Positions 20,691 to 32,069 of a stretch of 64,000 bases of DNA are shown here, in pieces (position 1 is the first letter of the stretch; each line of letters starts with the position of its first letter). Source of the stretch: Mantis religiosa (taxonomy: Eukaryota; Arthropoda; Insecta; Mantodea; Mantidae); NCBI GenBank assembly GCA_030765055.1, contig CM060957.1:197715835-197779834 (forward strand), read 5' to 3'. A program made the position numbers and the translations under genes. The notes beneath the pieces are model-generated. The model was not told the DNA's origin, searched no databases, and saw nothing but the letters and a program-made list of their open reading frames with translations.

Positions 20691-22080
20691 TTCCATAGGC
20701 AAACAGGAAATGAACTTCCTTTCTTGGAAGTGTTGAAAACAGTGTTGTTATGAGCAATTAACTTTAAAGAGAGTCGATTAAAGACACTAAACAACACTTA
20801 CTTTTAAATTTTTCCGGAACATGTTTCTGAGGCTTTGCCTCTATCCTCAGCCGGCCATCGACTAGTTCTCATTGGTGTAGTTGACGATATTTTGACACAG
20901 GTCTCCTCTGGTGGCTGTTCAAGGAACTTGCTTAACAAATCTTTCTTGGGGATGTCGAAATTGAATACTTTGTTCCTATTTTTTGAAATGAAGATTTGTT
21001 CCCATGTGGATAGTTCTTGTTTTCCTGATGTATGTTTTAGTAGTTTTGGTTCTGGATTTATGTTGTGGTTTTTTTCCCAAAAATGTGTGGCAACTGCTGA
21101 TTTTTCTAATTGTTTATATTTTATGTTTCTAAAGTGTTCCTTTGCTCTTGTTTCTAAATTTCTTTTGGTTTTTCCAATATAAAGTTGACTACAGTCAGTG
21201 CATTCAATTTGATATATACCAGATTTTTTGTTAGATGGAATGGCATCTTTGATATTTGAGCAAATTAGGTTTTTTAAGGAGTAATGGTTCACTGGAGCTA
21301 GTTGAATGTTTTGTTTTTTGAAGAACTTTTTGAATTTATCATAGGCCCATGGATGGTAAGTGAATTTTTTGAAAATCATATTAGATTCTGTAGCTGAGAG
21401 GGTTGTGGTTTCCTTTAGTAGCTTCTTCTTTTTTGCTAAGTTCACTTTTTTGTCCACTAATGATACGGGAAAGTGATTTTTTTGGCCTATTTCAATTATT
21501 TTGTTGTATTCTGTTTTGTATTCTTCTGCTCTTGTTGACCAGTCTGTGTGCTAAGCTATTGAAGATTGCCTGTTTGTGGGATCTTGGGTTGTAGCCATTA
21601 GCTTTTATATAGTTGTCTGTGTTGGTTTTCTGTAAATGCCAAAGTTTAGTCCGTTTTTATTCCTCATTATTTTTAGATCAAAAAATGGTAAATATTCGTC
21701 TTTTTCTATTTGTACAGTGAAGTTGAGGCTTTTTTCTTGGATATTTAAAAGTTTTAGTGCATAACTGACGTTTTTTAGATACTATTGCAAAGATGTCGCC
21801 TACATAGTGTTTGAACATCCAAGGGAAACCTTTGTTGATCCTTATTTCTAATACACTCATGTACAGATCGGCCAGGAAGGGTGATAGGCGGTTGCCCATT
21901 GCTAACCCTGAAGTTTGGTGGAAATATTTTGTTTGAAACTGGAAGAAATTTTGTTCTATGCATAATTTGGTTAGTTCGATGTACTCTGAAATTTCAGGTG
22001 ATGCCATTCCAAGTGATTGGAGCCATTTTTCTAACAATGGTGGGAGTTGATTAATTGGTATGCTGGGAAGCAGTGATTTA
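20691..22080 (-). pseudogene. Penelope-like element B, RT and GIY-YIG fragments
   Basis: A minus-strand, 5'-truncated element. RT motif B is GLAMGNRLSPFLADLYM (near 21890). Motif C reads HYVGDIFAIV, where YRYVDDIFAIV is expected, so an Asp is lost. A frameshifted stretch (21480-21770) leads to the linker FKKFTYHPWAYDKFKKFFKK and the nuclease SGIYQIECTDCSQLYIGKTK with RAKEHFRNIKYK. It ends at a stop at 20804. The C-terminal codons overlap a compact hammerhead-like motif at 20814-20854. A 3' tail of about 80 bp (AAGTAAGTGTTGTTTAGTGT) follows. Confidence 0.88.
20814..20854 (-). ncRNA. Hammerhead-ribozyme-like motif in Penelope B
   Basis: On the minus strand, in order: CCGG, CTGAGGA, a stem-loop GAGGC-AAA-GCCTC, GAAA, the palindrome CATG, TT, CCGG. 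This fits the hammerhead core (CUGANGA ... GAAA ... UH) with the two CCGG segments pairing as helix I and a very short helix III. One extra U between CUGANGA and helix II departs from the textbook fold. Hammerhead motifs are known in Penelope elements. The motif overlaps conserved coding sequence (PAEDRGKASETC), so coding constraint is an alternative. Confidence 0.5.
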
Positions 22081-22167
22081 ACTAGTCTCGTTTGATGTTA
22101 AATCACTATCTACCTTCCACATGGATCAGTTTTGGCAAAATCTGAAGTTTTGTCTTAGCGCAAATAG
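22081..22167. other. Short unassigned sequence
   Basis: About 90 bases between the truncated Penelope B and a SINE, with a small hairpin (GTGATTTAAC with GTTAAATCAC at 22071-22106). Nothing else is recognised. Confidence 0.3.
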
Positions 22168-22410
22168 TATTTTGTACAGATTGATTGTAGCACGTCTGCT
22201 CACATTCAAGAGGTCCCAAGTTCGAATCTTGGTCAGGGTGAGTTACCTGGATAAGGGTTTTTTCTGAGCTTTTCGCTTATCCTAAAAGATGAATGTCGGG
22301 TAACTGTAAACTCCATGGACCCTGGGCTCTTTTGAGCATCACTTCACTCATTCCATTCATCGTCCGATGTGACTTAACGTTGCAAGACGTAAATTACAAC
22401 AACAAAAAAT
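22168..22410 (+). mobile_element. tRNA-derived SINE, family 3
   Basis: A tRNA-like head with a B-box-like CAAGTTCGAATCTTGG at about 22218 is followed by GAGTTACCTGGATAAGGGTT and TTTTTTCTGAGCTTTT, a body common in insect tRNA-derived SINEs. It ends with AAATTACAACAACAAAAAA. The A box is poor. Single copy in this window. Confidence 0.6.
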
Positions 22411-24020
22411 TACAGACTGATTAGGTTGGTGCTCTTCACACTCCACTTAGCAGAAATGCAATACGACAATACCACAGGCCTCCGATTGGTTGCACACCTA
22501 GCAGCGCTCAAGGACAAAGATCTTTCCATTTGAAACACATGAAAAACTCAGTTTCCTTAGGTATTACAATATCGTTAGTTTGCCTACGTAGTGTTTGTGT
22601 TTTCCGCGAAAGCATGCTTTGGATGTTGGCAACACTCGAGTCATGAAGTCACGTCTGCCATATTGTTACGCCATTAAAGTACACTTTTATCAAGTACTGT
22701 TATATCACGTCTGGGAAAACAACATATCATACATTTGTTAACTTTCGCACATCTACTAGAAACTTGTTAAATACGAGAGTAGCTGTTGTACCTGACCTTT
22801 ATGACGTAATCCATGTGGCCCTGACCATTACAACTCTACCAGGGACGGCAATGCAGACACAGTTAAATACGACACAATGCTTTACGCTACATTGGATAGC
22901 AAAATTGAATTTAAAAAACTAAGAGTTTGTTCTTCCAACATTCACTGAAACATGGACATGTCAGAAGAAACATCTTCTAACGGATTTGTGAAGCTCATTC
23001 AGGATAATGAGGCTAACACAATCAGTTTGTTTTGTTCATTTGAACACTGCATACACAAAACAACCTCGCCAGATCAACATAAATAATGTTAACTACCACC
23101 ACCATACATCAAAACATGCCTTTTGTATATCCACTACCAAATATATAACATCAGTAATTATTCTAACCTGAAGTACAACTTTGGTCATAGACTACTCAGC
23201 CCAAATTATTACAAATTTGAATGGCCATTCTAATTCATGCACATTCCCTCACACTGTTGATATTTTCTACATAACTATTTTCTTCTTCTTTCTCAGTGCA
23301 GCTTACTTTGTTGTCTTAAAATACCATTGAGAAAGCAACTCACTATTTTGTACACAGACTAAATTTAAACAACTGCCAAACTGATGATATCACGGCCTTG
23401 TAAATCAAACATTTTACGCCTTAGATAAATGATACAAAGGACGATGATCTGTAGTTTCTTAAATTGAAGTTAATCAAGTTTCTGCTTTGAAATAGTAGGA
23501 CATGAATTAAGATTTAGGTTCTTGTATTTTCACAGGTAAGACATTTGTTTGTTTGGTATGTACCGGCCATGAACAAAGCTCATACAAATCATAACTTTAT
23601 CGTGTAACAGTACTTAATAATTTGGAAGTTAGTATCTTATGTGTTACTCAAAGGGCTCTCGTAGCTGTAATTCCTACATATGGCATGGTTTTAAGTCTTC
23701 AAAACGTAATTTTGTTATGAAAGTTAACCTTATAAATAAGACGGTTGCATTGGTATCAAGTTTCCGAGGTGATAATGTTTAGACTACAAACAATTTGTAA
23801 GGTAATTTCATAAATGTTGTTAACTTTTCTTTGAGCTTCTATTGACCCCTTCTGGACCAGTGTGATAAATGTGTAAAATCGTGTGCTATAGGTATCTCCC
23901 ATTTCTAATGCAAACAATGCCCAGTGTTTGTTTGTTTGTCGGGTCGCAACGAGAACAAAACTGAGAGACATTGAACATGTCATACATTTCTGGTACATGC
24001 ATTATTATTAGTAATATACC
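22411..24020 (+). repeat. Repeat A, copy 1
   Basis: Non-coding sequence shared with 59700-60960 (same strand) and, inverted, with 41.1-44.23 kb. Landmarks include GTCATGAAGTCACG, GTGTACCTGACC-like blocks, GGCCCTGACCATTACAACTC at about 22810, and TATTTTCACAGGTAAGACAT near 23528. No conserved reading frame is seen between copies. Confidence 0.75.
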
Positions 24021-24199
24021 CACCACCACAACTACACTGACATCTATAATTTTGATTTTATTTTAACTTTATGTATTAACATTGAAAATTAGTGAATTAC
24101 CAAAATTGGAAGATTACTCCAGAACATACATTACAGTATGTCAGTAATAAAGTAGAACATCAAATCATAGTCGTGTGTCATCTGTCGTGTGTATTACAA
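24021..24199. other. No recognisable feature
   Basis: AT-rich sequence between repeat A and a LINE scrap. Confidence 0.3.
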
Positions 24200-24620
24200 A
24201 TCTAAATGTTAAAAGTAATGTTAAAGAATTCCTTCATATTGTATGAGCAGTAAGTATATAAGAATGACTTTAAAACTTTCTTGAAGACTTTTGATTTACC
24301 TAATAGTTTTAAGTAGTGTACAAGATTATGATTATTTGTAAGACACATAGAAGAGAATATATTTATTCACCAATAAGAGCAATAATTTTTTGGGCTTTAA
24401 ATAAGGGCATACCCCAATAATGGAGCCCTATGCCACACAAAATTTGTGAATCTTTTTTGTAATATAAAAACTTGTCTGCTGTGTACTGAGTTACTCCAAA
24501 AGATAATTCCACATCACAACATAACTGAGAATATACAAAGTATGCTGCTCTTAAAGCATTTTGATTAACCACATTTTGAAGTTTCTTGAAGCAAACCAAG
24601 CAGAGCTAAGCTTTGATAGC
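24200..24620 (-). pseudogene. LINE ORF2 thumb fragment
   Basis: The frame 24599-24363 reads NQNALRAAYFVYSQL and later CGIGLHYWGMPLFKAQKIIA, the usual LINE thumb pattern (YxxLxSxLxYG ... CGVGxxxxCRPLFK). Decayed continuation to about 24200 gives a C-terminal-like tail. Short and dead. Confidence 0.55.
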
Positions 24621-24654
24621 TCTTATTTGTTTTCTCCAATAAAGCTCTTCATAT

Positions 24655-25232
24655 TGTGACGAGAGCGCTGAAACGCCCTGTGAGCAGCTGGCAACGGAAG
24701 ACAGGGGAGGCTCGGTTAGCCACGCCCTTCCCTCGTTTGTCTTATAGTGGTGACACCCAGTGGTCGGAAAGAAACATAATTGTGCGTCTGTTTCTGCCCA
24801 CCTGGTTCCAGAAATTACGGAGTCTGGAACATTCTCCTGGTCACTAGAAACCGGCGATATTCCGATATAAAGAGGGTTACAGACAGACAGAGTTAGTCAG
24901 TCAGTTGTTGTGCTGTGTTGAGTTGGTCAATCAGTTGGTTAGTGAGTGTGAGCGAGAAGACAGTCGCAGTTCTTGGTGTAAGGGTTAGTCAGTGACGTGT
25001 TAGCGAACGAAAGGGTTGTGCAACGGAAGACTGTACGAACTGTGTATGAGTATCGGAGTTTATGTAATCGCGAGTACAAGTGAAGTTGTAACGGACGAAC
25101 GGGTGAATTGTAATTGTGTGCAGCAAGTAATTTTGTGTAATTGGCAAGTGTTAAACTGTAAGTCGGTGGAAATAAAGAACATTGTTGAGTGGTGTAATTG
25201 GACTTTTTATTTCACGAACCCACAAAGTCACA
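24655..25232 (+). mobile_element. Solo LTR, gypsy family 1 (578 bp)
   Basis: Begins TGTGACGAGAGCGC and ends CCCACAAAGTCACA. Flanked by ATAT on both sides (24651-24654 and 25233-25236). It contains a TATA-like GATATAAAGAGG near 24863 and a polyadenylation signal GGAAATAAAGAAC near 25167. It is closely similar to the LTRs of the element at 46.08-48.47 kb. The internal region has been lost by LTR-LTR recombination. Confidence 0.92.
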
Positions 25233-25284
25233 ATATGTTTTGTGGCCAAAAAATTTGCCATCAGATACTTCACTTATAATGTGA

Positions 25285-27777
25285 TTGTTATAATTTATTT
25301 TATTTATTTATTGTTAACTGAAAAGGTTCCCAGAGCCATAGCTCATGCTAGGGAACAGTACAAAAATATATAAAATGATGGCAAACAGCCCTTAACAATA
25401 CTTATATTACATTTTCATAGTAGGAATGAATTACCATAAAAGAATAACGTATATGAAACATACAAAGATACAAACATTCACTATAACTCAATAATAGTAA
25501 CAAAGAACTTTACAAAAAAAAAAAAGAAAAAGCTACATATTCTATGGGACATTAAGCCATATTAATTTTTAACCGTTCAGCTTTCAAACCAGCTATAAAT
25601 GTGTAACACTTTATCAGCTATCAATATATGCCTTCAGTAAATTTTCAGCAACTTTCCTTTTAAAACCTTTTATGTTCCTGCAGCTTTTCAGTTCCAGTGG
25701 CAGCGCATTATATAAGTTGATAACGTGTGAGGTTAAGCTGTTCAGGGCATAAGTAGAAGTGTTCACTGTTGGTTTTGTTAAGTTTCCTTTATTTCTTGTA
25801 TTATATATATGTGGGGAGCTTTGAAATGTTAGACTGGACTTTAGAAGATTATTTTTTATTTTGTGGAGATATATTATCAACGACAACTCTATGTTTACTT
25901 GTAATGGTAAAATGTTAGTTACATAATAGAGTGTTTCTAAAGGGCAGATTGAGGATTATTTTCATGGCACGATTTTGAAGTACTTCGAGGTCATGAATTA
26001 AATATTTAACAGAGTTACCCCATAAGATGTTTAAGTAATCCAAATGAGATTGAATTAAAGCATGGTAGATACTTCATAAATGATTTACACTGAAACCTTT
26101 GAATTTCAGCCTGTGAATTACAGCTAACACAGGAAGAATTTTATGTTTTACATGTATGATATGGTCCTTCCATGTATGGGTACTGTCTAGAATGAAACCT
26201 AGATATGTGATATTTGTTACTCTTTCAATCACTGCGTTATCAACATGTATCTTGTTATTTACTACTGGTATGTATGATCTTTTATGAAATAACATATATT
26301 TTGTTTTACAGACATTTAATGTTAACTTATTGCCCTTAAACCAGCTATTCAATGCATTCAGGTCTTGCTGTATGTCATATATCAGCTGGTGCTCAGAGTT
26401 ATCTATATATAACAAACATATATCATCAGCAAACATAGTCAATTTACCTTTTAGGTTTAAACATCCTATGTCATTTATAAAAATTAGGAATAATATAGGA
26501 CCTAATACAGAACCTTGTGGAACACCATGATGAATTGTTGATAGAAAACTGGAAATGTTCTTCATATTTACAAATTGTTTCCTATTACTGAGATAATTCT
26601 GAAACCAATTGAGAGGAAGTCCTCTTACACCAGCATACTCAAGTTTCTTTAGTAATAAAGTATGATCTACAGTGTCAATAGCCTTTATTAGGTCAATAAG
26701 TAAGCCAGCAGCTACACAATTTCTATCCAGAGCTCTTTGAGTAGGTACGATAATACCTACCGTGGCAGAAAGAGTACTAGATTTGTTAATAATTCCATAG
26801 TGATGATTGTGAAAAGAGTTGTGTTTTCTAGATGCTGTAATAACCTAACTTTTACTAATCTTTCCATAATTTTGGCAAATACAGGAATAATACTTATTGG
26901 TCTGTAATTACTCTATCACCCGTCTTATAAATTGGGACAACTCTTGTGATTTTACAACCATCAGGTACTGAACCTGAAGTAAGTGCTAAATTAATAAAGG
27001 TTACAATGTGTGGAACCAAACTGTACTTGCACTTTATTAACAATTAATTTGATAGAATATTATCTGTTTTATTACCTTTGTTTTTTATTGTTGCTATCAT
27101 TTTTAGAACCTCATTATTATCTGTTGGATATAGAAAAAGACTATTTGGTACTGAACCGTAAGGTGGTGGAGTATATACATATCTTCACTAACTGATCAGC
27201 TATATTTACAAAGTATTGGTTAAAACACTCACATATTTCTAACTGATTTACTATTTTTTGATTACCTACCATTATTGTTTCTATTTGATTGCAATGTACT
27301 GGGGTTTTATTTCTTAAGATTCCATTTATTGTCATCCACATCTTTTTTGGATCATAGAAGTTATTCAGTTTATTTGACTAATATGCTTCTTGAAGTTCCT
27401 TTTTCATTTTAGTTACTTCACTTGCACACTTTTTGTACAGTTCAATTGCTATCGGAGAGGGAAATTTGCATTTTGTTTTGCTATACAGTAAGTTTTTCTT
27501 TTTAACTAGAGCAAAAAGTTACTATTAACCCATGGTGTATGTGTAAGTTTATTTGACACAACCTTTCTGCACCTGTAGGAGCAGACTGAAACCCCTTCCT
27601 TTATAAATTGCAATAACGAGTTATAATATTCATTAGGGTCATTTGTGACACAGTTAAATCCAGTATCTTGTATAAATAAGGAAAGTCTATTATGATTTAT
27701 ATTGTTAAATTCTTGAATTGACATTCTGGTCTTGATATACTTATCATGAAGGGCCTTGCAAAGATGTTCTTTTATGT
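25285..27777 (-). pseudogene. LINE, 5'-truncated, broken ORF2 and 3' UTR
   Basis: Minus-strand LINE. An N-terminal linker region (27770-27506) precedes the RT pieces: SIIPVFAKIME near 26900, DLIKAIDTVDHTLLLKKL near 26700, GVPQGSVLGPILFLIFIND at 26530 and the catalytic TMFADDICLLYID near 26430. The C-terminal tail HIYNTRNKGN to NLYNALPLELK ends at 25614. The 3' UTR contains CTAGCATGAGCTATGGCTCT and ends in an AATAAATAAATAAAATAAAT tail near 25285. Frameshifts separate the parts. Confidence 0.82.
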
Positions 27778-27905
27778 GGAAGCGTAGAGTGAGACTGAAA
27801 AATTCAATGCCATAGCCAGGATTTGAACCACGGATCTTCTTGTTTGCGTCCAGCCGCACTACCATTGTGCTACTATGGCCAACGTGCCGATATGACATTA
27901 AATTC
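27778..27905 (-). mobile_element. tRNA-derived SINE, family 2
   Basis: Minus strand: A-box-like TAGCACAATGGTAGTGCGGC and B-box GTGGTTCAAATCCTGG, followed by CTATGGCATTGAATTTTTCA. It is homologous to copies at 40476-40518 (minus) and 40641-40800 (plus). It lies at the 5' edge of the preceding LINE. Confidence 0.75.
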
Positions 27906-27949
27906 TCCAACTGACCCATATTTTCCCGGTAAACCACTTAGGAGTTCTC

Positions 27950-29425
27950 ATAAACACATGAGTGGTAGCAGACATGCTACCATCTACGCTACCGAGGCGG
28001 GCGCTACTGGCAAGTGGCTCTAGATCCGAGAGACAAGGAGAAGACCGCATTCTCGACAGCCCAAGGGCTCTGGCAGTTCACAGTTATGCCCTTTGGCGTC
28101 TCCAACGCACTAGCTACCTTCAACGCCTAATGGGTTCAGTTATGAGAGGACTAACTTATGATGCCTACCTGCTATACTTGGACAACATCTTCGTCGGCAA
28201 GACCTTCGAAGTCCATCTGGAAAACCTGAGCAAGGTACTACAGAGACTGCAGGCGACCAACCTGAAGCTGAACGCAAAGCAGTGCAGCTCTTCCGCAAGG
28301 AAGTGAACTACTTGGGCCACATAGTCTTACCAACCGGAGTGGCCACAGACCCGGAGAAGACACAGGCCATGAATGATTGGCCTCGGCCAAAGGGTAAGAG
28401 AGAGTTGCGCAGCTTCCTGGGACTGTGCAGTTCCTACCGCTGTTTTATCAAGGGCTCCTCCAGCATCGTCAAACCCCTCAACCGCCTGACTGAAGAACAC
28501 CAGCCCTGTGTGTGGACGGAGGGCGCCACAGGCACTTTCCAGCAGCTGAAGAAGACTGTGCACTGCTCCAATTTTGGGATTTCCACAACCAGGCGGTGCT
28601 TTCATCGTGGACACCGATGCCAGCGACCATTGCGTTGGAGGCGTCCTATCGCAAATCCAGGACAGCTACGAGCGGGTGAAAGCCTACTAGCAAGATGCTA
28701 TCCAAGGCAGAGAAGGACTACTGCGTCACCCAGCGAGAGTTACTGGCGGTAGTAAAGACCTTGGATATTTTCCATAAATACCTGTATGGTCAGCCATTCC
28801 ACCTGAGGACTGACCACTCCGCCCTAACCTGGTTACTCAGCCTTAGGAACCTGGAAGGCCAGACGACACCATGGCCTCAGAGGCTGCAGGAATATGACTT
28901 CAACTCTGAACATCGTAGAGGGAAGAGCCATGGTAACGCAGACACAATGTCCAGAAGACCCTGCCCAGAGGAGTTCGGCCAGTGCACAAGAGTGGAGGAG
29001 AAGGAGCGTGCTGTAGCTGCCGAGTTATCACGGCAGTGACTGCGGATTGCTGGTATAATGCAGGCCTGAGGAGGGAGCAGCTGGAGGACGCAGACTTGTG
29101 GCTACTCTTAAGAGAAGTGGAGGCATGGACAAGACCATCCTGGGAGGACGTCGCACCAAGGAGAGCCACATGCAAGTGCTACTAGACCCAATGGGACTAA
29201 CTGAAGACAAGAGACGGCCTGCTGTTCTGGGTATGGGAATCGCCTGATGGGAAGACGCAGAGAGAACAGTTGGTACTTCCGCGAAGCAAGGTTCCGGAAG
29301 TCTTGGAACTGTGTTGCTACGGAGCTGTCAGGGAAGAAGTCCTGAAGAAGTCCCACATAGTTGGGACGAAACGTCGACCAGAGGAACATCAAAGACGCGG
29401 TCCTACTCGGAAGACCCAGTTAAAA
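27950..29425 (+). pseudogene. Gypsy pol fragment: RT, RNase H, start of integrase
   Basis: The plus strand in several frames shows RT (ALDPRDKEKTAFST, then FTVMPFGVSN), the region around YLLYLDNIFVGKT where most gypsy elements have YxDD, and LKLNAKQCQLFRKEV. RNase H follows (KAEKDYCVTQRELLAVVKTL, then HLRTDHSALTWLLSLRNLEG), then the spacer HRRGKSHGNADTMSRRPC. It ends in the integrase zinc-finger lead-in (QLVLPRSKVPEV, near 29300). Frameshifts and a missing gag, protease and LTRs make it a relic. It preserves the pol region at 28463, which is the breakpoint in two deleted relatives. Confidence 0.85.
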
Positions 29426-30606
29426 CTATTATACAATCGCAAAGATATTAATACTTGAAGCAAAGGCAAGATCGGCATATTCCTTTCAATGCAAGTTGTA
29501 ACCTCTCTTGCATTTCCACAATAACCTTCACAGCAACTTGTTTCGACAGTCTATACTTCTATAGAAAATACCATTCTGATACCTCCTCAAAATTATTTTC
29601 GCCCGTACTCTAATATAAAAGCCATTTAGACAATCTTAAATATGGCAAATTGACAACAAAAGCTCCATTCATGCCCTCCATCTTGCCCAGTTACAATTAT
29701 TAAGGACTTCACAACAGAAATATGGTTATATAGTTCAACAAGAGCTAACACAAGTGTTACGTTAACACTTGTTGCTGAAATGCAATTTATTTTACAACTA
29801 TTGTTAAACTTGTGTTAAGTCTAAATATCTGTTGGTGAAATAACGCATAAGTGTACTGTATTGGCTTTATGTTATGCACTAGCTTTCATGACATCAACCA
29901 CAACACACACACCTAGAGCATGAATCAGGTATTAGACTCGCCTTTCTGCTCCAGAGAAGTTTGCTTACTCTGATGCTTCCACAATAAAAAGCAAATTGGA
30001 GCAAATTGAAAACAGCGAGCCAAATATGAGGGAAAAGAAAAAAAGGAAGTACAATTGTGGGGCCCCTGGTTTTTCAGACAATAATGTAGAAACCTACTCA
30101 AAATTTCTGTTGTGCATGACGAAAAATACAACACTGCACAATAGTGAGCGATTGCTAGAATGTGTACAGCTGTGTTTCAGACTAAGATTTTGTGTAGTGG
30201 ACAGTTAACGACAGGTTTATTGTGTGAGTCCTCATACTCAAGAACATACTCAAAATAGTTTGGAGAGCGCTTATCCAAATACAGACATATAAAGATCCAC
30301 TACAGTAGTCATCTTTCAAAATTTGTTTAAATGAGCATAACTGGACCAGTGCAACCAACTGCATGTAATTTTCAAAGTGGGTGGTCATCTGTACACTCTA
30401 CGCATTTGCAAAAAGAGTTTTACATAATTTGTAAAATTAAATATGTTCATATATCAAAATGAGAGATAAGAATTCAAGATGGCAGTGAACCAAGATGTGC
30501 TAAAATCTTCATAGCTCCGCTATAGAGGAAATAGACTCAAAATAAACATTATAAATGGTGATCATATGGGTCAAAAGAAGTGGTGGGAAACTGTGTTAAA
30601 ATAGTG
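29426..30606. other. No recognisable gene
   Basis: AT-rich sequence. A short near-palindrome around CAAGTGTTACGTTAACACTTG (29751-29771) and a small plus-strand open frame at 29996-30208 were seen, but neither resembles a known family. The right end abuts the LTR element at 30611. Confidence 0.35.
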
Positions 30607-30610
30607 AAGT

Positions 30611-31866
30611 TGTAATGATATGTTTCAGTTAGAATATTGTTTTCTGATATGACTGAGTAGGCCATGTAATGACAATATTGTCACCCAATTAGCGGAAAGC
30701 ACAACCAAAGACAGCTGAGTAAGGGGCCAGAGGCAGCCGAGCCACACCCTCCCAATAATCTCAGTCATTAACTGAGGAGATGATTAGGGAAATGTCACTT
30801 GTCGCTGGCCGCCTCTTTCGCCCCTTCCACTGCCATCTGGAACCTTCACGGTTATTCACGGAAACTAGAGGCTTCGAGAATGGCGATATTCCTATAAAAT
30901 GGGCTGCAGTGAGTGCATTGGGTCGGTATGTCAATCAGTTCTTCACGAACAGCTATGAGGAGCGCCCAGTGGGGGAACGGACTGCGTACCTGCGTCGGAG
31001 GAGTTTACGTAATCGCGAGTGCAAGTGGAACCGAAACGGACGAACTGGTGAATCGTAATTGTGTGCATTACGTAATTCTGTGTAATTGGCAAGTGTTCAA
31101 CTGTAAGTCGGTGGAAATAAAGAACATTTTTGAGTAGTGCAATTGGACTTTTCATTTCACGAACCCACAAAGTCACAATATTAAAAACAAATATATGTGT
31201 AATTTTGTGATTGGCCATAGTAATAATTGCATTACGTAATGTGGTGACGTGGCAGTAAATCGGCCAATCACAAAATTAATAGAGGAGTAACGATAGTTAC
31301 GGATAATCAATAATCTTGAGATAGATATATGTTCTTCAATCTGGTTTGATGACGAAAAAAATGTTGCGGTGAATATAATTTTAACGGAAAGTTAATAACC
31401 CTCAAAAAGAGTTATTCAGTATTCTTAATAGTGACGAGTGGACGTTAGATTATACAATCAAATTAAATAATATATCAAACTCAATCATCAAGAAACAATT
31501 CGACCTGCAATGATTAACAGGGACGGTCACAAAGATCGCTCCCAACTTTGGGGCTGATTAATCATTGAGAAACGAGACGACCTGTTATACCGCCACAAAT
31601 ATTAACTTAAAAATAAGGATTTATCGATGTGTTGGAGGTAATCTACAGTGACTGATTAAAAAAGAAAGTTCGAGTGAATTGTAATCCAGATTATACAATT
31701 AAATAATATATTACAAAATCGGAGTCATATAAAATGTTATTTCCATCACCAAAATTCAACACCTGAGAACAGATTTCATGACTCTTATTTAATCAAATCT
31801 AGACCGGGATCTTCAAAACAGTCTGCGTGCTTCCTATATGCTGCGAGTAGAGGAATTAACGCTATA
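30611..31866 (+). repeat. 5' LTR of LTR retrotransposon 2 (contains a solo LTR)
   Basis: Matches 33651-34417 along its length apart from the inserted solo LTR at 30679-31177 and small differences. It starts TGTAATGATATGTTTCAG. Shared blocks include GTGATTGGCC and CAATGATTAACAGGGACG. Confidence 0.8.
30679..31177 (+). mobile_element. Solo LTR, gypsy family 1 variant (499 bp)
   Basis: Starts TGTCACCCAATTAGCGG and ends CCCACAAAGTCACA. ATAT duplications lie at 30675-30678 and 31178-31181. The 3' LTR of the host element keeps the empty site (GACAATATTAAAAACAAAT near 33724), proving insertion. It contains CTATAAAATGG near 30892 and an AATAAAG signal. Confidence 0.93.
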
Positions 31867-32069
31867 AATTTTGGCTCCCGGACGTGTGGCTCGATTAAGA
31901 TGGAGAGAGATTAAGCTGGAAAATAACGCCACAAATTTGGTGCCCCAACTTCCGGGCTTCAAATTGGTAGCAAGTTTATTTACACAACGGTCAAAGGAAA
32001 CTTCCAACAATTATCTACACATCGTTAGAGAATCAAGACGACCAACTGAAAGTTAAAATACTTCAATAT

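Noticed and set aside
23528..23545. CACAGGTAAGAC as a host splice site in repeat A
   Set aside because: It sits in a multi-copy non-coding repeat, with no open frame on either side that is conserved between copies.
29996..30208. Small plus-strand open frame with a lysine-rich start
   Set aside because: No family resemblance, no splice or start context, and in repeat-rich DNA, so length alone does not support a gene.
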